Below, piece after piece: positions 7,291 through 16,481 of a stretch of DNA of 64,000 bases (positions within the stretch are counted from its first letter, which is position 1; every line of letters begins with the position of its first letter). The stretch is from a virus: positions 1 to 64,000 of the IMG/VR virus record IMGVR_UViG_3300032236_000463; one strand, given 5' to 3'. The notes under the pieces are model-generated. The model had not been told where the DNA came from. It worked only from the letters and a program-made list of their open reading frames with translations, and did not search any database. Position numbers and translations under genes: made by a program.

Positions 7291-9537
7291 ATGGCTCAGC
7301 CATATAATAAGCCTGGAGTGTACATCGAGGACTCGTTGTCACCAACTGTACCTGTAGTTAATACAGCCACACCATCAACTGCTGCTTTTATTGGGTATGC
7401 AGATAGAGGACCTACCACTCTTGTTGGTAACAATGTTGTTGCTGTTCCCACACTAGTTTCTAGCTGGTCTGATTTTATTAACACGTTTAGTTTTGGCAGC
7501 AACGTCAATACTTGGACTGGTATTCCACAAATCACGCTATTACCTACTGCTGGTAATTCTACTATTGCAATTTCTAACTCGACTACAAATGTTACAGTTA
7601 AAGACACTACTGGTCTATACGTGGGCTCAGTACTTACTCTTGTAGGTGCTGCTGGTGCAGCGCTATCAACAATTTCTCCAACAGTAGTCGCTGCTATCGT
7701 TGACTCAACAACTATTAAGCTTAATCAAGCGCCTGTGTCTACTGGTACTGCAACATCTATTACTGCGTCAAATAACAAAGACCTTAAGTATGCTGTTAAG
7801 ACATTCTTTGATAACGGCGGTAGCCAGGCATACATTGTTCGAGATGTTAGCCCAAGTGCTGTAAAAGCATCTACCACAATTAGAGATAGTAACCTTTCTA
7901 CATCTCTTAGTGGAAGCCTCAGTTTTGATGCTTCCGCCACTAATTTTGGAAATAAAGTAGTAACTATTACATCGGCATCCGCAGTATTTACTGCATTCTC
8001 TGCTGGTAATACTGCTTCCATCTCTGGTGTAACAGATTCTGATTACGTAGGTCTTAATGGTAAGACATGGGTTGTTTCTTCTGTATCTTCAGACAAGAAG
8101 ACATTATCTTTGTACTATTCACCAGCAGCGGCTGTTGCAACAAGCACGACTACTTACTCCTCAGGAAACCCAGTAGTATTAACTGGTGGCGGTCAAAGCC
8201 CTACCGATGCCCTAAAAATTAGTGCAAAAGACCATGGAGTATGGGGTAATAGTGTATGGGTAGGAATCACTCCAAATAGTACTCCAGGTTTCTTTGACCT
8301 TACTGTGTACTTCTCAAACTCTGTATCTACTTCTGATTCTCTAAAAGATGCAAACGTTGTGGAAAGATTCCTACAACTTAGCATGGACCCAGCAAATAGC
8401 CGATACTTCCTTAACCAAGTTAGTTCATTATGGATTGACGTAGCTGACCAAGGTTCTATTGGTAGCGGGGTTTACAGACTTCCTGCTTTCACGGGTACTT
8501 GGGGGAATACCTCTGACTCTAAGGCAGTTTCTGGAACAAACGGCTCATTCTCTTGGAATACTGGAGGGTTTACAAATACTCCAGTTGCTGTAAAGATTGG
8601 CGCTGTTACAAGCGCTGCATCACAATCATCTGCTACTGCTGGTTCAAGTGGTTCTACCGTTAGAGACAGAGCGGTACTAGTGCCCAGATTAGACTCAGTT
8701 ACTACACCTCTTATTATCAACTGGGCTAATAACTCTTACACCCTTGATATTAATCAGCTTATTAGTTATGCAAGTGGTCGTAAAGACTCATTTGTTGTCA
8801 TTGATGCTGAGTACTCAGCTACTCTAGACGATGTTCTTAGCACCAAGCAAGATATTGGTATTGCATCTTACACAGGTAACGTAGATTATGCTGCTGCATA
8901 TTACCCTAATATTGCTATTGCTGACCCAGCATCTACTACTGGAAACACAGTATTTGTAGCCCCAGGTGGAGCAGTAGCAGCGTTGTATACAGATACGGAC
9001 TCTAGAAGAGGCGTATTTAAAGCACCTGCTGGTGTTGACGCACGTATTAAGTCTGCTGTAAATGTTATCCCACTAAGCAATACTGACTTTACTAGTGTTA
9101 ATTCTTATAGCAGTAACCTAAATATTATTCGTTACGTTCCAGGTTCTGGCTTCTGTGTAATGGGTGCTAGAACACTTAGCACAGATTTCACTCTACGCTA
9201 TATCCCAACCCGCAGAACCATTAGTTACGTTGGTTCCGCGCTTAAGGACCTTACACAGTTTGCTGTGTTTGCTCCTAATAACCAAGCGCTATGGAATACA
9301 GTCAGCGGTGTTGTTAGTAAGTTCTTAACTGACTTCTGGCGTAATGGTGGTCTTGTTGGAAATACTGCTAGCCAAGCTTTCTACGTAAAGTGTGATAGCA
9401 GCAATAACACTCCAGGTTCAATTGGCTCTGGAGAACTTCACGTTGAAGTTGGTATTGCTACTCAGAAGCCAGCAGAGTTTGTAATTATCCGAATTGGTCA
9501 GCTTGATGGAAGCTCGACTGTAACCGCGTCTATTTAA
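7291..9537 (+). CDS. contractile tail sheath protein
   Basis: 748 residues with AAGGAG at 7280-7285. The N-terminus (YNKPGVYIEDSLSP, then TAAFIGYADRGP by residue ~38) is the classic sheath signature. The C-terminal ~200 residues have the conserved sheath core: a FTLRYIPTRRTISYVGSALKDLTQFAVF region, an FLTDFWRNGGLVG turn, and a C-terminal beta strand after VEVGIATQKPAEFV. About 350 central residues are Ser/Thr-rich and variable, as expected for surface-exposed insert domains. It polymerises around the tube and drives tail contraction. The identification is secure. Confidence 0.93.
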   Translation: MAQPYNKPGVYIEDSLSPTVPVVNTATPSTAAFIGYADRGPTTLVGNNVVAVPTLVSSWSDFINTFSFGSNVNTWTGIPQITLLPTAGNSTIAISNSTTNVTVKDTTGLYVGSVLTLVGAAGAALSTISPTVVAAIVDSTTIKLNQAPVSTGTATSITASNNKDLKYAVKTFFDNGGSQAYIVRDVSPSAVKASTTIRDSNLSTSLSGSLSFDASATNFGNKVVTITSASAVFTAFSAGNTASISGVTDSDYVGLNGKTWVVSSVSSDKKTLSLYYSPAAAVATSTTTYSSGNPVVLTGGGQSPTDALKISAKDHGVWGNSVWVGITPNSTPGFFDLTVYFSNSVSTSDSLKDANVVERFLQLSMDPANSRYFLNQVSSLWIDVADQGSIGSGVYRLPAFTGTWGNTSDSKAVSGTNGSFSWNTGGFTNTPVAVKIGAVTSAASQSSATAGSSGSTVRDRAVLVPRLDSVTTPLIINWANNSYTLDINQLISYASGRKDSFVVIDAEYSATLDDVLSTKQDIGIASYTGNVDYAAAYYPNIAIADPASTTGNTVFVAPGGAVAALYTDTDSRRGVFKAPAGVDARIKSAVNVIPLSNTDFTSVNSYSSNLNIIRYVPGSGFCVMGARTLSTDFTLRYIPTRRTISYVGSALKDLTQFAVFAPNNQALWNTVSGVVSKFLTDFWRNGGLVGNTASQAFYVKCDSSNNTPGSIGSGELHVEVGIATQKPAEFVIIRIGQLDGSSTVTASI

Positions 9538-9551
9538 GGAGACAATAAAAA

Positions 9552-10172
9552 ATGGCAATTAATACAATTGACGACAGAGGAAGTATTATCTCTGACCCGT
9601 TACGCGCGTTTAGATTTAAGGTTGACTTTATTCAGGCTAAGCCTTTTGATAGTAGAATTACTACTAATACAAAGGGTGGCTTTACTGGAGGCTTTACTTC
9701 TATTTCTGGTCTAGGTATTATTAATGACCCTATTGCTTATCGTGAAGGTGGCTACAACACCACATCACATAAGGTTCCAGGAATGACACGTTTTAATGAC
9801 ATTACTCTTTCAAGAGGTGTACTTTTTGGTAATGACCAAGCAATTACATGGATGCGCGGAATTTTTGCTGCCTCTGCTGGTGAAGGTCTTAACGTAGACA
9901 CACTACCAGGAAGTACAACAGCCCAGTTCCGTTGTGACGTAAAAATTGAAGTTATGGACCACCCTAACGCCGACTCTACTACAAACACACCAAGAATGGC
10001 GTTTTTGGTTAAGAATGCTTGGATTTCTGCGATTGGTTACTCCGACTTAGACGCAACTCAGAACACTCTTATGGTAGAAGGAATCACACTCGCGCACGAA
10101 GGTTTATCAGTTCTGTTTGTAAATGGTGATGGTAAAGCAAACGATAGTTACAACCCAGGAAATCAATTCTAA
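9552..10172 (+). CDS. tail tube protein (T4 gp19-like)
   Basis: 206 residues, starting 14 nt after the sheath stop with AAGGAGA at the junction. The N-terminal DPLRAFRFKVDFIQ strand, the GFTSISGLG turn, the YREGGYNTTSHKVPGMTRFNDITLSRG segment and a C-terminal long helix region are typical of the conserved T4 gp19-type tube family. It forms the inner tube through which DNA passes. The sheath-tube order matches myophages and contractile injection systems. Confidence 0.9.
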   Translation: MAINTIDDRGSIISDPLRAFRFKVDFIQAKPFDSRITTNTKGGFTGGFTSISGLGIINDPIAYREGGYNTTSHKVPGMTRFNDITLSRGVLFGNDQAITWMRGIFAASAGEGLNVDTLPGSTTAQFRCDVKIEVMDHPNADSTTNTPRMAFLVKNAWISAIGYSDLDATQNTLMVEGITLAHEGLSVLFVNGDGKANDSYNPGNQF

Positions 10173-10197
10173 TAACTAAAACAATAAGGAAAATAAT

Positions 10198-10992
10198 ATG
10201 GCTGAAATAACTAACCCAGATGTAGTAAATAGATTAGTAGAATCTATAGACACTAGTGAAGCTTCTAAAGAAGTTGAAACGTTACTACCTCCTAGTTCTG
10301 AAGTATACTTACCAGGCGGATTTATAGACTTTAATGGAGTTTTATATAAGTATGCTGAGGTTAAAGAATTAACTGGGGCTGATGAGGAAGCGCTTTCTAA
10401 AGCGGGTTCACTATACGGGGTGCTACAAACTGCTTTGTCTAGGGGTCTAGTAAATATAGGTGGGGAACCCGTAACTACTTCTGATTTTGACTCACTACTG
10501 GCTGGTGATAGAGATGCAATTTTACTAGGAATTAGACGAGTAACATTCGGTAATATTATTAAGCAACCATCTGCTTGCCAAAACTGTGGTACTGGAGATA
10601 TTTGGGAAATTGATATTGAGAATGATATTCCAGTATCAGAACTAGATAATCCAATTACTGACAGAGTTTTCTCTGTAAAGGTAAAAGCTGGAGAAGTTGA
10701 ACTTGGTCTACCAAATGGCATCACACAAAAGAAACTACTACAGGCAGAAAACAAGACACCTTCTGAACTTATAACAATCGCTCTAGCGGGATGTATAAAT
10801 TCTGTTGATGGTTCTGTTTCTATGGGTAGAACAACTGCCTTAGAGCTAGGTATTTCTGACCGTGAAACTCTAATCACAGAGCTGTACAGCAGAGCACCTG
10901 GTCCACGCCTTGGGGAGGTGTCAAAGGCTTGCAAGGCATGTGGGAAAGATACGTTTGTTCCACTAAGTCTTGCTGACTTATTTCGTTTTTAA
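10198..10992 (+). CDS. tail assembly chaperone / gp26-like protein (frame-0 product)
   Basis: 264 residues, SD AAGGA upstream. Two CxxC pairs (Cys127/Cys130 and Cys245/Cys248) suggest one zinc ribbon formed across the chain, as in the T4 gp26 baseplate-hub/chaperone family. It sits between the tube and tape-measure genes, where myophages encode the chaperone that coats the tape measure. It ends in TTT TAA at 10987-10992, and a second ORF in the +1 frame begins without a gap (next entry). A programmed frameshift giving a 309-residue fusion is likely. Chaperone role is inferred from position and the frameshift arrangement. Confidence 0.66.
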   Translation: MAEITNPDVVNRLVESIDTSEASKEVETLLPPSSEVYLPGGFIDFNGVLYKYAEVKELTGADEEALSKAGSLYGVLQTALSRGLVNIGGEPVTTSDFDSLLAGDRDAILLGIRRVTFGNIIKQPSACQNCGTGDIWEIDIENDIPVSELDNPITDRVFSVKVKAGEVELGLPNGITQKKLLQAENKTPSELITIALAGCINSVDGSVSMGRTTALELGISDRETLITELYSRAPGPRLGEVSKACKACGKDTFVPLSLADLFRF

Positions 10993-11128
10993 TGACGAAG
11001 ACTATGTAAATTTAATGGACCACTATGAAGTACTAATTCGACTATTTAATTGGTCTCTGGGCGATATACGCTCACTCTCGCATAGAGAAAGAATTAATTG
11101 GATTGAAAGGGCTACGAGGAACCTATAA
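10991..11128 (+). CDS. C-terminal extension of tail assembly chaperone made by +1 frameshift
   Basis: A 45-codon open segment in the +1 frame that abuts the frame-0 stop and ends in TAATG overlapping the next gene. The sequence at the junction is CGT TTT TAA T: a P-site UUU tRNA can slip +1 and re-pair perfectly with UUU while the stop codon UAA waits in the A site. The encoded peptide (NDEDYVNLMDHYEVLIRLF, then NWSLGDIRSLSHRERINWIERA) has an aromatic/acidic helix and an R-E-R-x-x-W helix reminiscent of gpGT-type chaperone C-termini. It could instead be translated independently from the internal ATG at 11015, giving 37 residues. Not an ordinary intergenic gap in either case. Confidence 0.62.
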   Translation, partial: NDEDYVNLMDHYEVLIRLFNWSLGDIRSLSHRERINWIERATRNL

Positions 11129-12624
11129 TGGCTGACCCAGGTGGTATTTTAGACTCTATTTTAGCCAAAGTTAATGCACTCACTGCTGCATTAAGTAGGC
11201 TAGGCACTAGTGCTGGTGGAGGAGGAAGTAGCTCTAGTCCAGTAACAACACCAGCCTCTGCATCTGCTGGTGGACCTATATCCGCAATGATGGCAGGAAG
11301 CGCACCAGATTACACTGACCCTGCTGTGCGTAATACTCGTAATGTACTAGCAAAAGGATTTCTTAAAACTGCTGGTCAAGGAGTAATTGCCGCTATGGGC
11401 TTGTTGCCCACTGCTGAAGAAGCGATGAATCTTGAGATGCTTGGCTCTCGCCAAATGTTTTATGGTGAATCGGGTATAAGTGGTCATAACTATTTAATTA
11501 ATGCTTATCAAAAACAAAGAGGCGTAAGTGCATTAGGCTCCCCAACTAGTGCTTTTGATTCCGTTCAAGCACAAAACTATGGTGCTGGAATGGGTCTTAT
11601 GCCAGGTCTTAGTAACTTTGGTGCTAATTCCAGCTTTGGTGGAATTATGGGTGGCGCTGCACTTGCCTCTAACTTATCTCCAGGTATTGGTATTACTGGT
11701 GGTATGGGTGCCATGGCTAGCCTTAACCAAGCTAGAAGAGTTAACTTGCTTAAAATGATTGGCGTTAACGTACGTGGCTCTAGCGGAAATATGAATGACC
11801 TGCCAGACATTATCCAACAGATTTATAACTTACTTAAAAATGCTGCAGGAAAAGTTACGCCTCAAATGATTGCAGTATCTGCAATGTCGGGTAATGCGTT
11901 AGATAGCATTCTTGACCAGTACTTTGGTGGTGATGAAAACTTAAGGGCAACCGTTATAGCAGGTCTTGTGCAAATGGCTAATAGCGGTGGTACTAACCTT
12001 TCAACATCTGGAACTAAAGCAGGTCTTATGAAGACTGGTGGAATGACAGATACTTTAGCAACTCTTGTTGGAACATACCCTAAGGAACTTGGGTTGCTAC
12101 AGTCTTACACCAATGCTACCAATGCTGGAACTAATGCAGTAAACAGGGATATAATTCCAGGGCTTTACGATTTAGTATCTAATGCACAAAGTACTCCTGG
12201 AATTGGAACTGCTATTAAGGGTGCTCAAGCAGCGCTTACTGGTTTTGAAGTATTTGGTGGTGTACGTGGCGGTGCTGGTAACATGCTCACTGATGCTCTA
12301 CTTAATTCATCTGGTAATTTCTCTGGTCTTAATAAGAGTAACGGTATGAATAAACTTATTGAAAAACTAGGTGGGGCTAAAAAAGCTGGTTTAATAGGAA
12401 AAATTGGTGGTGGAGTTGCTATTGGTGCGGCTCTTCTTGCTACTGGTGCAAACATAGACAGTATGCCAGGAACGTCTGATAACTCTGTTCCTACGGGCAG
12501 TGTTACGTCCTCACCTATTTTTACTGGAGCAATTACTGTAAATGTATCAGCGCCTCCAGGAACAGACCCATACTCTTTTGGCTCTGCAATAACTACTGCG
12601 ATGATATCGGCGGCTACAAAATGA
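11128..12624 (+). CDS. putative tape-measure / tail-length protein
   Basis: 498 residues. The N-terminus is a helix with heptad spacing (ILDSILAKVNALTAALSRL), then a Gly/Ser linker, then Gly/Ala/Met-rich, largely hydrophobic helical sequence including several stretches of about 20 apolar residues (for example LIGKIGGGVAIGAALLATG near residue 430). Position directly after the chaperone frameshift gene and before the baseplate genes is that of the tape measure. It is short for one; at about 1.5 angstrom per residue it would set a tail of roughly 75 nm. No peptidase or lysozyme domain was seen. Its stop codon overlaps the next start by 4 nt. Confidence 0.6.
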   Translation: MADPGGILDSILAKVNALTAALSRLGTSAGGGGSSSSPVTTPASASAGGPISAMMAGSAPDYTDPAVRNTRNVLAKGFLKTAGQGVIAAMGLLPTAEEAMNLEMLGSRQMFYGESGISGHNYLINAYQKQRGVSALGSPTSAFDSVQAQNYGAGMGLMPGLSNFGANSSFGGIMGGAALASNLSPGIGITGGMGAMASLNQARRVNLLKMIGVNVRGSSGNMNDLPDIIQQIYNLLKNAAGKVTPQMIAVSAMSGNALDSILDQYFGGDENLRATVIAGLVQMANSGGTNLSTSGTKAGLMKTGGMTDTLATLVGTYPKELGLLQSYTNATNAGTNAVNRDIIPGLYDLVSNAQSTPGIGTAIKGAQAALTGFEVFGGVRGGAGNMLTDALLNSSGNFSGLNKSNGMNKLIEKLGGAKKAGLIGKIGGGVAIGAALLATGANIDSMPGTSDNSVPTGSVTSSPIFTGAITVNVSAPPGTDPYSFGSAITTAMISAATK

Positions 12625-13673
12625 CATTTAAAACTACAGGCGCTGCTAGAACTGGTGGCGCAACTACAGGTACAAAAAGTAAAAGGATTACTGTAAAGGA
12701 TAAAGTTGTACCTACGCCTAGCCCAGGTCCTAAACCAACACCGCCTAAGAAAGACCCAAAAAGTAAAACGGATAAGGTAAAGCACAAGGTTAATACTCCT
12801 CCTGTTGCAAATCCTAATAAACCTATTGTTATACCAACTGGTATAGGTCTTAATGGGTACAGGTGGAACCTACCCCCTCATCAGTGGAGCCTACCAGTTG
12901 AGCCACATGATATGGATAGCCTTGTAGTAAACAGCGAAGCGTTTTCTCTAGGCTCTAAATCAAAGTACCGCCGCGGTCGCATTTATTGGTACTCTCGTGT
13001 AGATACTACTAAAGTAGATTACAATACGTACAACACTGGGGTTAAGTCTAAGAATGGTGAAGACCACTCTAAGGACCCACGTTATGGTTTTCAGTTCTTG
13101 TGGAACCCTAATGAAATTAACACATCAGTGTCTGTTAATATGGATATTACTCCCTCGTTTGCTGACCAGTTTGTTAATGTAGTTGGAGCGTTCCCAAGCG
13201 GTGAGTACTTAACATTTACTCTTAGACTTGATAGAACTAATGATTTTGCATGTATTAAGTCTACGTCGCATATCCCAAAAGCTTCTGGTGAAATAACTAC
13301 TTATGACAAACTAGCAAAAGAGTACACAGGTTATTACTCAGCAGCTTCTGCTTTTGATTACGGTTTTGGAGATGACGTAGTTGATAAGATTCAAGACCTT
13401 CAAAAATATGGAACCATTGCTGACCTTGAGTACCTATACAAAGCTATTAATGGTCCTGGTTGGACTAACCTCGCTACTGGTAAAAATAGTTCTGATATCG
13501 GTTTCTTAAGCCCTACTCTTTTAAAGATTGATATCGGTCCATTAAGTTATCTTGGATATGTAAATAATATAAGTATCAATCATATGGCGTTTTCAAAAGA
13601 TATGATTCCTATCCGAACTGATGTTGGTTTGCAGTTTAACCTTATGGCTACTGCAGGATTGTCGAGTAAGTAA
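12621..13673 (+). CDS. putative tail-tube initiator (CIS-tube-like) with Pro/Lys-rich N-terminus
   Basis: 350 residues, ATG inside the stop region of the previous gene. Residues 1-75 are Thr/Lys/Pro-rich and disordered. From ~residue 145, the segment YGFQFLWNPNEINTSVSVNMD resembles the FQYNPxxIxxS signature of CIS-tube/tube-initiator proteins, which in contractile injection systems are often fused to or followed by LysM. The next gene is indeed a stand-alone LysM protein. It would seat the first tube ring on the hub. The family assignment rests on one motif plus context. Confidence 0.5.
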   Translation: MTFKTTGAARTGGATTGTKSKRITVKDKVVPTPSPGPKPTPPKKDPKSKTDKVKHKVNTPPVANPNKPIVIPTGIGLNGYRWNLPPHQWSLPVEPHDMDSLVVNSEAFSLGSKSKYRRGRIYWYSRVDTTKVDYNTYNTGVKSKNGEDHSKDPRYGFQFLWNPNEINTSVSVNMDITPSFADQFVNVVGAFPSGEYLTFTLRLDRTNDFACIKSTSHIPKASGEITTYDKLAKEYTGYYSAASAFDYGFGDDVVDKIQDLQKYGTIADLEYLYKAINGPGWTNLATGKNSSDIGFLSPTLLKIDIGPLSYLGYVNNISINHMAFSKDMIPIRTDVGLQFNLMATAGLSSK

Positions 13674-13954
13674 TGCCTATTTATTCTGGTTCTCGTTACG
13701 AAGATTCAACAGTAGATTACTTTAATAAAAAAGAGTACCAATCTACAACCCCTATTGTGTTCTACTCACCTGACTCTTTAGCGTCTATTTCTTTCTTTAC
13801 GCACAGCTATATCCCTGGAGAAACTCTTTGGGGACTTGCTGATAGATACATGAAACGACCAGACCTATGGTGGGCTATTGTTGAGTACAACCCAGAGATT
13901 GTTGACTTTATAAATATTCCATCTGGAACAATGCTTAGGATACCTAGTGTTTAA
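13673..13954 (+). CDS. LysM-domain baseplate protein (gp53-like)
   Basis: 93 residues. The C-terminal ~50 residues are a LysM fold: YIPGETLWGLADRYMKRPDLWWAI, then EYNPEIVDFINIPSGTMLRIP. Such single LysM proteins next to the hub gene are the baseplate wedge/hub component related to T4 gp53 or the LysM part of tube initiators. TAATG coupling upstream and an 8-nt overlap with the next gene place it firmly in the baseplate operon. Confidence 0.8.
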   Translation: MPIYSGSRYEDSTVDYFNKKEYQSTTPIVFYSPDSLASISFFTHSYIPGETLWGLADRYMKRPDLWWAIVEYNPEIVDFINIPSGTMLRIPSV

Positions 13955-15278
13955 CTACGTATCTATTGAATTTCCTTTAGCTGAGAACCCACCTCAGCGG
14001 CTTTCCTATTTTTATTTAAATCTAAATAGGTATGCCCATGAGATGGCTGTTGTTAAATTCAGGGATTGGGATGTTAGGTACAATCATATTAGACCTGGTG
14101 AACCTGTAAAAGTTAACCTTAGAAGTTCTAATGGTGCTAGAGATTTTGTTGGTTACATTCATGATATTAAACCAGACATTAGCCCTGGTAAACAGTTTGT
14201 AGAAATATCATTAATTGGCGCATCATATAAACTAAAGCAAGCACGTCAAAGAGTGTTTAGCAATATGACTGCTTCAGATATTGTACGCCAGATTGCTGCG
14301 GAACATAACTTCTCTGCGTTTGTTACTGACCACCCACGTGTTTATCCACAGGTAGCACAGACTGGGCACACGGACCTTGAAGTTATTACCAGGCTTGCTA
14401 AGCAGTGCGGGTATACGTTTAGAATTAAAAATACGGCTATTTACTTTGAGCCACTAACTACTGCGTACACAGCTACACGTAATAATGCCCCTTCATTTGT
14501 TATGCGTGAGGCTAACGACCCAAAGGGTTCAACCTTGTATACATTTAAAATGATTCTTGGTGAAAGCGTTCAGTATGTAGACGCTTATAAATCTGCTGGT
14601 CAAGTAGGTGGTGTTGACCCAGTTACCAAAGAAGTAAATATTATAACTAATAAAATACGACCAGAGTCCATTAGAAACATATCAACCCCAGAGTTTTTCG
14701 ACAGTTTTGCTACGGAAACAGTAGCCCCTGGCTACAACCCAGCGGCGTATGAAGCATATGCTATTGACCAACGCAATCGTTTCCCGTACCGCGCAGAAGT
14801 AGAGGTTGTAGGTACTTCTGATATATATCCAGATAGTCCTGTGTACCTGTCTGGTATTGGAACTGATTACTCTGGATACTGGATTGTTATGTCTGTTAAT
14901 CATAGAGTTATTGAGACTCAGCCAAATATTCTTAGATACACAACCGTACTTCAGGTTGGAACTGACTCTATTGGTTCAGCAAATGTATGGAGTGACGGTC
15001 AAGTAATAGATGTTCCTGATGTTATTCAGATTAGAAGTATAATCCCAGGAGTTATAAACAAAGTAGCTAATGAAAACTCTGTTTTAACTGATGGAAACAC
15101 TGTATATAGTAATGAAGGTTTTGGTAGTACTAATAATAGACCACAACCAACTACTGGAAAAGTACCTTGGATATGGCAAGCTAGTGGAGATATCTCATCA
15201 GATAATAACAAGTATGTTTCTAAGTCTGATATTAACCAAGCTACTCTAGATAGATTGAGGGCTCAAGGTGTACGGTAA
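13947..15278 (+). CDS. baseplate hub protein, phage late-control gpD / T4 gp27-like
   Basis: 443 residues from GTG 13947, which overlaps the LysM gene by 8 nt. Beta-rich N-terminal domain (EMAVVKFRDWDV, then GEPVKVNLR and DFVGYIHDIKPDI), a helix-strand unit (MTASDIVRQIAAEHNF) and LEVITRLAKQCGYTFRIKN are characteristic of the gpD/VgrG-type hub that trimerises under the tube. The C-terminal ~90 residues (from ~VIQIRSIIPG) are a likely disordered linker to the spike, whose gene follows with an 11-nt overlap. Identification is fairly secure. Confidence 0.82.
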   Translation: MFNYVSIEFPLAENPPQRLSYFYLNLNRYAHEMAVVKFRDWDVRYNHIRPGEPVKVNLRSSNGARDFVGYIHDIKPDISPGKQFVEISLIGASYKLKQARQRVFSNMTASDIVRQIAAEHNFSAFVTDHPRVYPQVAQTGHTDLEVITRLAKQCGYTFRIKNTAIYFEPLTTAYTATRNNAPSFVMREANDPKGSTLYTFKMILGESVQYVDAYKSAGQVGGVDPVTKEVNIITNKIRPESIRNISTPEFFDSFATETVAPGYNPAAYEAYAIDQRNRFPYRAEVEVVGTSDIYPDSPVYLSGIGTDYSGYWIVMSVNHRVIETQPNILRYTTVLQVGTDSIGSANVWSDGQVIDVPDVIQIRSIIPGVINKVANENSVLTDGNTVYSNEGFGSTNNRPQPTTGKVPWIWQASGDISSDNNKYVSKSDINQATLDRLRAQGVR

Positions 15279-16047
15279 TTTAGAACACTGGGACAAGAGG
15301 TTCTACGGCATCTATCGTGGTGTTGTTGCTGATATTAATGACCCAGAAAATTTGGGAAGAATTAAATTACAGGTACCACAGATTTTAGGCTCCGCTGTAA
15401 CTAATTGGGCATTTCCTATTATTGGCGTTCCTGAAAACTCAAAGGTTCCTTATGGTTCTTTTGTTAGTACGTCTACTCAAACTATTTCTAGCACTACATC
15501 TAATTATATTATTGGACTGAATACTAAAGAAACTGCTTATGGAGTTAACTTAGTCAACCCAGCAACTACTCCAGTAGCACTTACGGGGGCAACAAGCAAA
15601 ATTGTTCCAGACAATACATCAGGCATTACCTTTGATTATCCAGGTGTATACAACATTCAGATTTCTGCTCAAATAGACTCAGATATTAGTGGTAACTCCT
15701 CAATGACTGTTGACCTTTGGATGCTACAAAATGGTAGTCCTGTAAGTGATTCTGTTGGGCAAATCATGGTGTCTGCCAAAAGCCAGCGCACTGTGGCTTC
15801 GTGGAATTATGTGCTACCTATTAGCACTGGAGATATTTTGCAATGGGCATGGAATATAAATAGTGCTACCACCACAAGGTTATTATACGCAGATGAACAA
15901 CCAGGTCCACCCTATCAACCTACTACCCCATCCTTTACAGTTTCTGCAAACTTACTCGGCGGGTTTCTCCCAACTCCTGGAGATGGTTGCTGGGTAATGT
16001 TTGAAGGCGGAGACCCTAATTTCCCACTATGGCTAGGAGCGTTCTAA
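15268..16047 (+). CDS. gp5-like spike OB-fold protein with inserted beta-sandwich domain
   Basis: 259 residues, GTG start overlapping the hub gene. Residues ~14-60 (GIYRGVVADINDPENLGRIKLQVP, NWAFPIIGVP) are the first half of a gp5/VgrG-type OB fold, and residues ~228-259 (GGFLPTPGDGCWVMFEGGDPNFPLWLG) are its last strands. Between them lies an insert of ~165 residues. Its core (YNIQISAQIDSD, TVDLWMLQNG, SWNYVLPISTGDILQWAW) looks like a C1q/TNF-type or other jelly-roll sandwich. No lysozyme domain is present. It forms the membrane-puncturing tip of the tail tube; the insert may bind cell-surface glycan. OB fold is clear, insert family is tentative. Confidence 0.75.
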   Translation: MYGNLEHWDKRFYGIYRGVVADINDPENLGRIKLQVPQILGSAVTNWAFPIIGVPENSKVPYGSFVSTSTQTISSTTSNYIIGLNTKETAYGVNLVNPATTPVALTGATSKIVPDNTSGITFDYPGVYNIQISAQIDSDISGNSSMTVDLWMLQNGSPVSDSVGQIMVSAKSQRTVASWNYVLPISTGDILQWAWNINSATTTRLLYADEQPGPPYQPTTPSFTVSANLLGGFLPTPGDGCWVMFEGGDPNFPLWLGAF

Positions 16048-16481
16048 TGGCTACATTTGGTATAAGTAATAATTTACCACTAACTACTACTGTTATTGAC
16101 CTTCCATTTGATATTAGTAGTAGCGGGCGGGTCGGCTATATCGCTGATACTGACCATAAAGTATGGAAAAATAAGGTACTTAGCTTATTATCCATAGATA
16201 TAAATGAGCGTATTTGGTACCATAGTTTTGGCGCAAATATAAATTCGTTACTATTTGAGGGAAATACTGAAGCCATTCTTTCGGCTAAAGCAGCAATATC
16301 TGAAGCATTTGTAATATGGGCACCAGAACTAACGCTTAAAGATATTGAAGCTTTTTACGATAGTACTCTGGCTACTGTATCCCTAAATATTATCTATCAA
16401 GTTCCAACTGGAGAGGTAGATTCTGTTAAAATAGTTAAGGAATCACTTACCCCAGCTGGAGAAATAATCGAGGTTCTATAA
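16047..16481 (+). CDS. baseplate wedge protein gp25-like
   Basis: 144 residues from ATG 16047, which overlaps the spike stop (TAATG); an upstream in-frame ATG at 16029 lies inside the spike gene and lacks a ribosome binding site. The segment NKVLSLLSIDINERIWYHSFGANINSLLFEG is the conserved gp25/GpW core that initiates sheath assembly. C-terminal strands (VSLNIIYQVPTGE) also fit. One-base overlaps on both sides indicate coupled translation. Confidence 0.86.
   Translation: MATFGISNNLPLTTTVIDLPFDISSSGRVGYIADTDHKVWKNKVLSLLSIDINERIWYHSFGANINSLLFEGNTEAILSAKAAISEAFVIWAPELTLKDIEAFYDSTLATVSLNIIYQVPTGEVDSVKIVKESLTPAGEIIEVL

Noticed and set aside
10993-11127. Plain intergenic gap after the chaperone gene
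   Set aside because: The whole stretch is an open +1 frame with a plausible peptide and ends in a start-stop overlap, so it is coding.
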